This document shows positions 23,585-32,689 of a DNA stretch of 64,000 bases, piece after piece. Location: positions 1 to 64,000 of the forward strand of contig JAUIRK010000791.1 in assembly GCA_030549495.1 (NCBI GenBank). Direction: 5' to 3'. How positions within the stretch are numbered: the first letter of the stretch is position 1; every line of letters starts with the position of its first letter. The notes under the pieces were generated by a model that saw only the letters and a list, made by a program, of their open reading frames with translations, did not search any database and was not told the DNA's origin. Source of the DNA: Nectonema munidae. Lineage: Eukaryota > Nematomorpha > Nectonematoida > Nectonematidae. Made by a program: the position numbers and the translations under genes.

Positions 23585-23899
23585 TCAATAAACAGCGCCC
23601 AGTTTCTTAGCAAGAGAAGTGAGTTTGGATTTATGTAGCGGATTTCTGGCACAAACTTGACCAGTTTGATTACATTTTATGAAGCACTTCTTAAAGCTAC
23701 TTCCGCTTTCTGGATTGCAAGCTGCCAAGCAGTGATCACAATTTCTTCCGAAGTTAAAGCACTTTTTACTCAGGCCCAAAACTCTTTTCTTCCTGGTAAG
23801 CAAGGTAGATGAGGGTTTGTGAGGATTTATAGAAATCTTAGCTGAAGAGAGACTGCCACACCAACAATGTTTTGTCAATAAAGCAAACGACAACACAAC
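23585..23899 (-). CDS. Secreted seven-cysteine peptide precursor, paralogue 3 (3' exon)
   Basis: Starts GTT GTG TTG right after AG (23900-23901) in phase 0. The upstream codon in the same frame is TAG, so translation cannot read through from the flank and a separate first exon is required. The exon encodes a hydrophobic stretch (VVLSFALL), a linker with two extra cysteines (HCWC), RKKR, and the mature chain: CFNFGRNCDHC, NPESGSSFKKC, TGQVCARNPLHK, ending GAVY. The mature domain is nearly identical to paralogue 2, while the signal and propeptide are freely diverged, as expected when only the mature peptide is under strong constraint. Function not recognised. Confidence 0.8.
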   Translation of the reverse strand, partial: VVLSFALLTKHCWCGSLSSAKISINPHKPSSTLLTRKKRVLGLSKKCFNFGRNCDHCLAACNPESGSSFKKCFIKCNQTGQVCARNPLHKSKLTSLAKKLGAVY

Positions 23900-24559
23900 C
23901 TAGATAGATCATTGTGTAAGGAATTACTCTTAAATTATATATCATCTTTTTCATTCTACTCATTTTCCACCTCGTATTTTAGGCCTGTCTGAATTTTTTG
24001 ACACTCTTTATAGTGTATATGGTGCAGCATTATCATTTGTAACAGTCAAAATATAATATCGTAATGCCAACTTTTACCTATAGCAAATATTTAATTTAAA
24101 TGATCATATGGAAGTTGGTTAATTATAATTATCATAGAAATGGAAACATATTAAAGATGCAATAAAAAGAGAAAATTAATTTAAAAATACGAAGGTGAAA
24201 ATGACTGGGATGAAGATTTTTAAGATGCAAAAATATAAGTTCTAAATTGAAGTGAGAAAATGACCTGATATATTTGCAATCTTGATGCTTTTAACTTCGG
24301 TTTCATTTTATTTTGTCGATTTATATAATCAAGAATAGATGCAAAAGTTAAGCATGCTTAAATTTTTGAAACTTTAATTTTAAAACAGCTGATGTGAATG
24401 ATCTATTATATTTTAATTTAAAATTAAATGGATTATTTTTTTATTTAAAAAAAAATTTTTATTTTTAGATTGAAAAATCATAGAAATTTATATTAAATTT
24501 TATAATTCCCATTAAAACATTAAAAAAAAATTTTTATTAAAAGAAGGCATTTTCTGGTA
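23900..24559. other. Upstream flank of the peptide cluster
   Basis: AT-rich. It probably holds the promoter and first exon of the third peptide gene, but no element could be pinned down. Confidence 0.4.
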
Positions 24560-25172
24560 GAGAGCCCGCGCTAACCAAAATTTTAGAGGGGGGGGGCTCA
24601 AAGGGGCTGAAATTATGAAAATACACTATAAAATTTTCTTTTCTAGAAGCAAATTCGATCAACATCGGAAACAAGAGCTAAAGAATGTCTTGTTTCGTAT
24701 GGTGATGAGAATTGAGGAGTATAATGAACTATTATAAAATAAAAGTGAAAGAAGAAAATCATTTTATTAACAATATATCATTTTTAAAGTAATAAAGCAA
24801 TTTACATGTCAAACATTCAGCCTTCTTGACTTTTCCTTGAAATAGTTCAAAAACTCGAAAACTCTTTTAAGTGTCGAAAAACTTCTCTCACAGGATACAG
24901 TGCTAATTCCTATTGTTAGAGCAGCGTGAATAAATATTCATATACTCAAAAATGCTCTAGACAATTTTATAATATATTTATTGAAACTACCAATGCACAA
25001 AGAAAAGACTTCTTCACAAGCGCACTTTATCGGGGGTAATTCATTTAAAATTTATTTAAGCTTGAAAAATTGAGTGGAGAGGCTTGGAAAATTTAGTGGG
25101 GGCCTCAGGTCAAAAATAGGGAGGGGGGGGGGGAGCTTAAGCCCCCAAAATAAATAGGGTGCACGGGCCCTG
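24560..25172 (-). mobile_element. hAT transposon remnant with dimerisation domain
   Basis: Ends are imperfect inverted repeats: AGAGCCCGCGCTAACC on the left and, on the right, the complement of CAGGGCCCGTGCACCC. CTGGTA flanks both ends, though offset by two bases, so the target duplication is eroded. On the minus strand at 24928-24812 an intact segment reads ALTIGISTVSCERSFSTLKR, then VFEFLNYFK and a stop. SCERSFSTLK is the signature of the C-terminal hAT dimerisation domain. The rest of the transposase is missing, so this is an internally deleted, dead copy. Confidence 0.85.
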
Positions 25173-25356
25173 CTGGTATATAAGCAAAGTAAATATATTA
25201 TAATTCAAAAGTGTTTTTGTAGTGTGAATTTGAGTCTATTAAAAAGTATTGATGGTATAAATGATTTTTTCAAGATATTTCTGTATATTCAAGTCTGTGA
25301 AACTCTAAGGTCGATTATATGGTTATATATTATAAGGTCGATTATATGTTTGATTT

Positions 25357-25500
25357 TTTGGACATATCAAATCACTTTCACTCATTAGGCTATATGCTTG
25401 ATGATAGTTGAGGAAAATTTTTAGATTTGGGAGCTTTGAGAGCTTTGAGAATCGAACCCATGACCTAACTGATAGGCTGATAGCACAATCTCCAGAGATC
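25357..25500 (-). mobile_element. tRNA-derived SINE, family B, copy 1
   Basis: On the minus strand it carries GGTCATGGGTTCGATTCTC (B-box-like) and the body pattern seen in three other copies: a gap, then CTATATGCTTG read on the plus strand, then ATATCAAATCACTTTCA. It is the most diverged copy in the window. Confidence 0.7.
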
Positions 25501-25717
25501 TGCAACAAACGCATTCTCTCATAATAACCGAAAAAAGATTTTGGTCTATCCGAACCGAAGGGAATAAAAACAGGATTTTCAATGGCCAAACTCACAGGCC
25601 CGAATTTTGTAGATCTCGGAAACCTCTAACAAACATTGAGCCTCAAAGAAGATTATAAACAGGCTTATATTTTTTCATTCATCGCTATCCCATCTAAATA
25701 ATGATTTTCTTCCATAA

Positions 25718-27480
25718 GGGGTCGTTCTCAATTGACGTCAACACCACCTGGGAGGGAGGGGGAGGATTCAAGTTGACATAGGGAGGGAGGGGGATTGAAA
25801 AAAGTTGACATCAACAGCAAGCACAGCAAAAAATAGTTAAATTTTGTTAGAAGTGAAAAAAATAAACTAAAATTAAATAATTTTCAAAAAGTTAAAATCA
25901 AATTAGTGACATTTGAATTACATCAATTTGTATATGGGAGATCACACATCCAAAACCATCCTGTTCTCTTAACTATTGCTGTTTCTTAGACAGTTGAGCC
26001 ATCAAACTAGATTGAGCTTGCACATTAATATATTATATGACAGAGTATATATATTTATTTTGATAGAGTTTAATATGCTGATTTCAAATATGTTATTCAA
26101 TTTTATTAAATCAAAATATTTCTTTATTTTTTTCAAGGTTAAATTTGTAAAAATTGCCATTTTTCAAAGTTTGAAAGCGTAAAAAATTATTTTAATAAAT
26201 AGTAAATTAAAATCTAAACACATTTTTGTAATCAGTGTAAATTCTTTTTAAAATAACATAATACTCATAAAATTTGGATACATTTTTTTTGCGGGGTATT
26301 AAATTTTCAAAAAATGAAAAAAAAATCAAATTTTTTTTTATAAAATTAAAATATGTGTATTAAAGTTTTTTTTAAATTTAATCTTTGATTACTTTAAGTT
26401 TTTGTTTATTGATTGGCAGAACTTTTTATCTTCATTCTTTTTTTACCATATTATTTTTCATCTACCTAAAGCTGGGAATGTTTTAGTTTAATTTTTACTA
26501 TTTTATCAAAATTGTTTTTCATATGAATAAAAAATTTGTAAATGAAAACGACAAAAGGTATCAAGCTTTGTTTAAAAATACTTTGAAATCATATCCTCAG
26601 CAGTCAAAATGTTTATCTCAGAAAAAATGTAATTTGTTATTGTCAGAGATAAAGAACAATATAAAAACATACGGGCAGGTAATTGAAGATTTGGCAAGAG
26701 AAGAGCTCACAAATAAATCTCTAGTAACAAGTTGGATTTTCAAAAAAAGATTTGTTTCAGAAAAAAGTTCTAGTAACACTCCATATAGTATAGTAGCCAC
26801 ACAATCATCTGAAACTTTAAAAACTCCAAAAACTTCTAAATCTGATTTCTCACAACAAAATAATAAGGCTTACGCCCAAAATAAATTAAAAGATGAAATA
26901 GCAAGCATTGATAAAGAACTAGTAAGTTATGTTTGTATGTCAAAAAATACTGGGCTCAGTTAAATGTACAAAAAAGGTATAAAAACCTTGAAAAAGAAGG
27001 CATAAGAATAAAAAACGCTCATTATTTCAAGCTCAGCACATGAAAAATCTTGGATTGAGTAAACACTTTGATGAGTTTTGCCCCTTCTTTGCAGAAAATC
27101 GATGCTAAAGGAATAACTTTTATGGAACATCGTAGTTGTGAAAAGTGTTTGAAGTATTCTGTTCAATTAAAGAGAAAAACAAACATTCATCATTCTGCAT
27201 TCCTGAAGATTCAGTGAATTCACAAAATGAAAAGTATGATGAAGAGGACGAAATGGAAGAAGTTGAATCTGAGAATTGTTTTAATCTCGATATTTTCGAA
27301 AGAAATGAGAGAATTTTTTCTATAAAATAAAAGTTGTTAGGCTTCTGTTTTTTTAAAGTTGATGTCAACTAAAAGTGGGAAGGGGGGGGTAGGTAAAGTT
27401 GACATTGGTTGACAATAGGAGGGGGGGAGGGGCAGAAAATAGGCAAAAATTGGTTGACGTCAATTGTGAATGACCCCTAA
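25718..27480 (+). mobile_element. 1.76-kb TIR transposon with GTTGACGTCAAC motifs
   Basis: Terminal inverted repeats are GGGGTCGTTCTCAATTGACG on the left and the complement, ending CAATTGTGAATGACCCC, on the right. TAA flanks both sides, which could be a 3-bp target duplication of the PIF/Harbinger type. Inside each end, palindromes of the form GTTGAYRTCAAC are repeated among G-rich tracts that run in the same direction at both ends. The element carries the ORF at 26523-26963 and an acidic segment near 27240-27290, but no catalytic triad I can recognise. The 112-bp element at 13135 shares the termini. The superfamily is unresolved. Confidence 0.78.
26523..26963 (+). CDS. Hypothetical protein of the TIR transposon
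   Basis: 146 codons, ATG to stop, entirely between the inverted repeats of the surrounding element. The product is Lys/Ser-rich: an N-terminal part of about 80 residues that is probably helical (SEIKNNIKTYGQVIEDLARE), a Ser/Thr-rich linker, and a charged tail. No Cys/His cluster or DDE motif is visible. Downstream, other frames carry KHSSFCIPEDS and an acidic run, so the original protein may have been longer or spliced. It could be an accessory DNA-binding protein or a truncated transposase; I do not recognise it. A 68-codon ORF at 25976-26182 in the same element looks spurious. Confidence 0.45.
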   Translation: MNKKFVNENDKRYQALFKNTLKSYPQQSKCLSQKKCNLLLSEIKNNIKTYGQVIEDLAREELTNKSLVTSWIFKKRFVSEKSSSNTPYSIVATQSSETLKTPKTSKSDFSQQNNKAYAQNKLKDEIASIDKELVSYVCMSKNTGLS

Positions 27481-28669
27481 CTAGACAAAAGTACTCACAC
27501 TAACACTGTATAAGTTATATACCTTTGTATGTTTCAAATATCCTATATTATAACATGAACACATCATTATACTATTTTAATATTTTGAATCGCTATTTTT
27601 GACTTTTATACTCTGATTTTGTACTCGGTTTCAACCAAATTGCTTATCTATGTGTCTCGTGGGGCACATGTTAATTTTGCCACCCCTCAAGATTTCAAAT
27701 ACCTTTCCTACTCTAACTCTTCAATCAATCGGTGATGTATAAAGTGCCTGTATTTTATGAAGTCCATCGTCATACAATGGGAGAAGGCTGTTTATCAGTT
27801 TAAAAATTCAAAAAACTCTTCAGAGAAAGTAATCTCTGCTTATCCAGAGAGAATTGTCTGCTCTAAGAAAGACTGTTTTTCCTGTAAATTTTTGTGATTC
27901 ATTTTTATTGATGTTTTTTTTTTTTATATATTTTTTTATTAATTGTTTTAGACATTCCTAAAGCGGTTTATATAAACCTTTTGAAGCTAATCTCATAAAT
28001 GAAATTTTTATCTCTAATTTTACTAATCTAGAGCTATACAAAAATATGTATTTTCTTTTTATTAATGATCCTGTTAATGCTTTGAATAAAGTTCTTCTTC
28101 TTCTTCAAATAACACTTAACGACCAAATCTTTGGAAAATTGGAATAAAAAATGCATCAAACCATTATTACATCACTATTTAAGTCTAAAATATCTCGATT
28201 CAATTTTTATTGAAGATATATATATATTGATTGATTGATACAAATATTTTCTGTCCCATTTGCCGGGCAGCCCCTTCTACCCCGTGTTCGATTCAATAAA
28301 GTGAATAAACAAGTTTTTTGAATAATGTGTAAAAAGTATTATTTCTTGCTTATCATTATTTGAAGCGAAGGTTGTATTCCAAATGATTTCACAATTAAAA
28401 ACTATATTTTTGAAATGACTGCATAATAATGAGTTGAATATGTGATAGAAGATTAAGTAAAGAAATCCGGTGGATCTAGAATCATGTTAAAGGACTTACA
28501 CATATGAAGAGATTTTCAAAGAGTTTCATTTTGTGATCTATATTTTGTACGAGTGAGCAAAACGCAAAGTGAGAGAGTGAAGCAAAGCAAAGAAAACAAA
28601 TGAGATAAGGGATGCTTATTTTTTTAATTTGAACCAAGGTTGAATTATTTCGTCGTATACATCGCGTTT
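27481..28669. other. Gene-free stretch
   Basis: AT-rich. Near 28084 AATAAAGTTCTTCTTCTTCTTC resembles the 3' tail of a LINE or SINE, but no coding part precedes it. A CCGGGCAGCCCC segment near 28264 is the only GC-rich patch. Nothing else recognised. Confidence 0.35.
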
Positions 28670-28692
28670 TCTTTCTTTCTTTCTTTCTTTCT
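28670..28692 (+). repeat. TTTC microsatellite
   Basis: About six TTTC units, giving a pyrimidine tract directly in front of CACTCTTTAG and the candidate exon that follows. Confidence 0.9.
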
Positions 28693-28701
28693 CACTCTTT
28701 A

Positions 28702-28809
28702 GAGAATCTCCTTCTTGCCGCAAGCTACTACTTCTCATTGTGAATCTGCAACAGTGTGTGGAAAAGCTACCATCATTTTTTTAAAGGAGCAGAGAACAAT
28801 TTTGAAGTA
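28702..28809 (+). CDS. Candidate terminal exon, uncertain
   Basis: A strong acceptor-like sequence (TTTC repeat, then CACTCTTTAG) is followed by 35 open codons to a TAA: RISFLPQATTSHCESATVCG, then KATIIFLKEQ. GC content is above the surroundings. There is no recognised homology and no partner exon, and the microsatellite could produce an acceptor by chance. It may well not be a gene. Confidence 0.18.
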
Positions 28810-29666
28810 AATAATGTTTCGTAACGAATATAGTGGTGAGGTGATATTTTTGTCTTAGCATTTCTTAGTTTGCTTGCAATGAATTTTAAGTATGAATTAT
28901 GCACCTTGGCTATTCCATCTTGTAATAAATCATATTGTCACGGATGAAAATCGGGAAAGCATAAATCTCAGTTCAACACTGTCTTCATTCTTCCTTCCAC
29001 TGTGCTATGGTTCCTCGTGCTTCTGTAAGGTGTGGTGTTGATGAGTGTTGTATGAGAGCCCCTGGTGACCAATTGAAATAGATAGCATATTTTTTTCCTT
29101 TTTTTAATAGAATTTTTAAAACTTAAAATTTTTATTTTTATTGTTTTTTACCCACATTTTTATTATTTTCCAATCTGTGTCCATATGGCCAAAATCGGCG
29201 ACAAAACTTTCTAAGCGCTATGAGATTTGTGTGATCGTCACATTAATTATTATTTGGATTAACAGACTAATTGATAGATTAAGGCAGTGTATGCAAAAAT
29301 TTTCAGAATAAAAACTCCAATCCAAATATGTAGTAGAGACCACTCAACGAAACCACCAAAAGCAGGCTTTGTACACAACTGTTTGCTTAATCAAGTTCAA
29401 TTTTTGTTTACTTTGGAAAAATTGCAACCCGCCACAATAGACAGATGGTTCTTAGGGTTAAAGTAGGTTTAACGGCATTACGAAAACCACTAAAAATTGG
29501 AAAGCTATTTCTTATCTTCCTTTAAAGTTCAGTCATGGACAAGCAGTAATTACAATTCCTTTACTATTAGCGTATATCATAAGTAAGGACAACAAATGTT
29601 AACCTATAAATCCTTCAAAAATTGATCTAACCACCTCAAAAAGTTGACTTAAAATGGCCCCTGTCA
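28810..29666. other. Gene-free stretch
   Basis: AT-rich, nothing recognised. Confidence 0.4.
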
Positions 29667-29674
29667 CTGATAGG

Positions 29675-29952
29675 CAGGGCCGCCCCTAGTGTTCGCGGGG
29701 CCCTATGCAAAATGAATTGCGCGGCGCCCAGTGTGCGTAGGAAAAAAGATTAAAAGTGAGAAATAAGATTTTGAAAAAAAGAAAAGGGATTTGTTTTATT
29801 ACTTTTTCATTAACACAAAATGACGATCAAAGTAACTTTAATTTGCGAAGCTTGGATTTAGCGAAATCATACAACATATCATCAAAATGAAAAATGAGAA
29901 GCGCGGGGCCCACTGCGACCGCATAGATTGGAGTGGCCTAAGGCCGGCCCTG
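29675..29952. mobile_element. hAT-type MITE with perfect 8-bp target duplication
   Basis: Begins CAGGGCCGCCCCTAG and ends AAGGCCGGCCCTG, inverted termini. CTGATAGG is present immediately before (29667-29674) and after (29953-29960). 278 bp with no coding capacity. The termini resemble those of the hAT remnant at 24560 (CAGGGCCC), but the interior differs. Confidence 0.92.
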
Positions 29953-29960
29953 CTGATAGG

Positions 29961-30999
29961 GTTAAAGCACGATTTTTCCATCTACGAAAAAGGACACCGT
30001 CAAATCCGCAAATAAATAAAATTTTTCAAGGTTATTTTCTATGGACGAAAATTTTTTATGATCGTTTTTTTTTTAATTTTTATATAATTTTTTCACCGGT
30101 TTTGTAGGACCAAATTTATTTATGAAAACTGAAACCTTAAATATTTTTTTATAAAAAAAAACTCGTCTCCTTAATTCAACTTAATGGGTGTACAGTATGA
30201 GTTCTTTTCTTTATATATGCGTTTTCAATTTATACCATTTTTCATTGTATTCATCCAAAAAAAGTTTGAGTTACATTTTTTGAAATTCTAGAAAATAAAA
30301 TGAACACCTACAATCCAAAAAAAGAATGGGAGATATATTTGTAAGCAGCATTTTATAAGCACAATTGTAATATTTTTCCATGGAATTATGAGATCACACG
30401 ACCCATGGCCACAAATACCCTCGAAGTTGTAAAAAATCGGCATCTAGTTTATGAAGTACTGTATTGCGTATTTTGCTAACGAGCTATATATGTATGTGAA
30501 CACTGAACATCTCGAAACTTTTTTATTTCCAAATCCCTCTTGCTTCAATGATAAGCAAAGAGTTTTGAAGAGAGTTCAGATGAGGACCCCGTGTTATTGA
30601 TACAGGAACTATCAAAATCTTCACTAGCATATAGAAGCTAATTAATTTCTAAAAAATTAATCATTATGAAAAAATTAATCCTATTTTTCATTTATTGCAT
30701 AAATTAAAAGGTTAAAATTTTACAAAGGAAAACTAATTATGTGAAAGTTTAAAATTTTATAGATGGTGTTAAATTCTTTTTTTATCACTTGTGTTAAAAA
30801 TCTTTTCCAATTCTTTCCAATAGGTATTTTGAAATTTATAGGGTAGTCATTTTTTAATATCAACATAATTTTGATCTTAAGCCCTATACGACCAAGTTAG
30901 AAATTTTTTTGAAAAAAAGGATACTAATATTTTCAGAATATGGCGTCCTTAAAACAAAAAAAATAGATGAAAACACTCCTGCTGGTTTTTTACCCTGGT
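29961..30999. other. Gene-free stretch
   Basis: AT-rich with scattered poly-A and poly-T. No feature supported. Confidence 0.4.
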
Positions 31000-31335
31000 T
31001 TTCTTCCTCTGAAGAATTCAGAGGTTTTTACGGTTAGGTAGTGCTCTAGCGACCCGATTCTACGTGGTTAGTAATCAAGCTATCACTAGACAATAAGTTT
31101 GTTTCCCAAATTGGGAGCGTTCGCGTTAGGATTGTATCGTTCACTCAGATGTATTTATATATTGTAACATAAATTCTTGTAGAATAATATATATAACAAG
31201 GTATAGCTATTCCTTTGTAACAAGGGCCGGTAGGTGTTTAGTGGGATGGAAAGTCCAGTTAGACTTGGACTCAGCATTCCGGGCGGGCCACGATATCCGA
31301 AAGGAGGGGTGCGAACGCCACAAAACAACTTAATT
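31000..31335 (+). mobile_element. Young dispersed repeat C, copy 1
   Basis: About 335 bp that match 57728-58057 almost base for base, including GGGCCGGTAGGTGTTTAGTG and CCGGGCGGGCCACGATATCC. The copies end in CGCCACAAA, then CAACTTAATTA. It has no ORF and no perfect B box, and much higher GC than its surroundings. It could be a SINE, a structured RNA-derived repeat or the 3' end of a LINE. The orientation is arbitrary, chosen because the right end is followed by a TTAA-rich tail in copy 2. Confidence 0.85.
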
Positions 31336-32191
31336 ATACTTAATACCTAGAAAACACTCCAATGTAAGTTTAGTATTAAAATTAAAGAAATTGCTTCTTG
31401 AAATTTTTATTAAGACATTTTTTGGTTTTCAGAGAAGGATATTGACAGTGCTTATCGTCCTTATCTCAAGATTTTAGGGTCCTAAGAAATAATTAACTTG
31501 CCATTTTAAAGTGGAAAAAGCTTAACATAAGAAGTAGTGACATGCATAGAAAACTTACGAAGACAGTTATATATATACTACACAATAAACATTTAATTTT
31601 ACATTTAATTTAAATATTTTGAATCGCTATTTACATTAATAAATAAACGGTGTTACATCCGACCCCATTTATTCATTTTATTCCAACTTTAAAATTCTAA
31701 TCCATACATTACATTTGCGAAAAAATTTGCCCACTTTTCAGAATTTCAATTTCAAAGCAAAAAAATTTTGATCTAAACGTTTTTTTTAATATACTTATTT
31801 TACTTTTTTCTTAATTATATTACTTCAATATTATTTTTGAAATATGTCAAAAAGTCATATATATTATTTTCAGTTAGTTTGTCTAAAGTAAGTGAAATTA
31901 GTTATGTGATTGTAGGTTAGTTTATAAGATTGTTATTTTTAGAGCATAAAACTTTCATCTAGTTTTAGCATTTTCTTATTTAAAGGTGGTAGGAAATAAA
32001 TTTTCATTCTTCGTATATTTTTGGGTAAAAACATCTACATTTTACTCCTTAAATTTAGAGAAAAATGATTTGTAGATATTACTATTTATATGCTTTCATT
32101 TTAATTATTTATTATCACACAAGGATAGTTCTTTGGTGAACACAAGTTTTTGGCAGAACACAATAAAATATAGGAAAAAATATGTATATTT
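31336..32191. other. Gene-free stretch
   Basis: AT-rich, nothing recognised. Confidence 0.4.
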
Positions 32192-32580
32192 TGTTGGTTG
32201 GTTGTTGGCTGGAGATATCAAAGCACTTTCAGCCGTAGGGCTATATGCTCGCATTATTCTTAAAATGAGTAATCACAGTTTTTTTGAATTTGTTTTTAAG
32301 AGTTGGGGGACTTGGGAATCGAACCCCTGACCTTCAACTCTAAGAGGTACACCCTAAAAAAACATTGAGGCTCATGCATATATTGTATAATATATATACA
32401 ACAAAACAAACTTAAAGGTGAAAAAAATACACTAAAAAATAAAATCATGTGCTTTGAAGAACTGTTAGGAGATCTCTAGGTGTAATCTTGAATATTTTGA
32501 ACTTTTCCTTAAAAAGAACAGTAATAAACTTATGTAAATATTTTTTATATTTAAAAATAACGCAATAGTATGCAAATTTA
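32192..32580 (-). mobile_element. SINE family B with its extended flank, copy 2
   Basis: 32192-32375 is the tRNA-like SINE (AATCGAACCCCTGACC on the plus strand is the complement of its B box). The next 200 bp (AGATCTCTAGGTGTAATCTTG and onward) match, in the opposite orientation, the sequence preceding the copy at 36960. The repeating unit is therefore about 390 bp, longer than the tRNA-like part alone. Confidence 0.78.
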
Positions 32581-32689
32581 GAATAAATTTTTTTTTTAAT
32601 TATAAAAATTAGATGTCATCCATAGATGATACTATGGGGGGGGGGGATAAAAAAATCACTTTTATTTGAAAAAAATGAAATATATTCAA

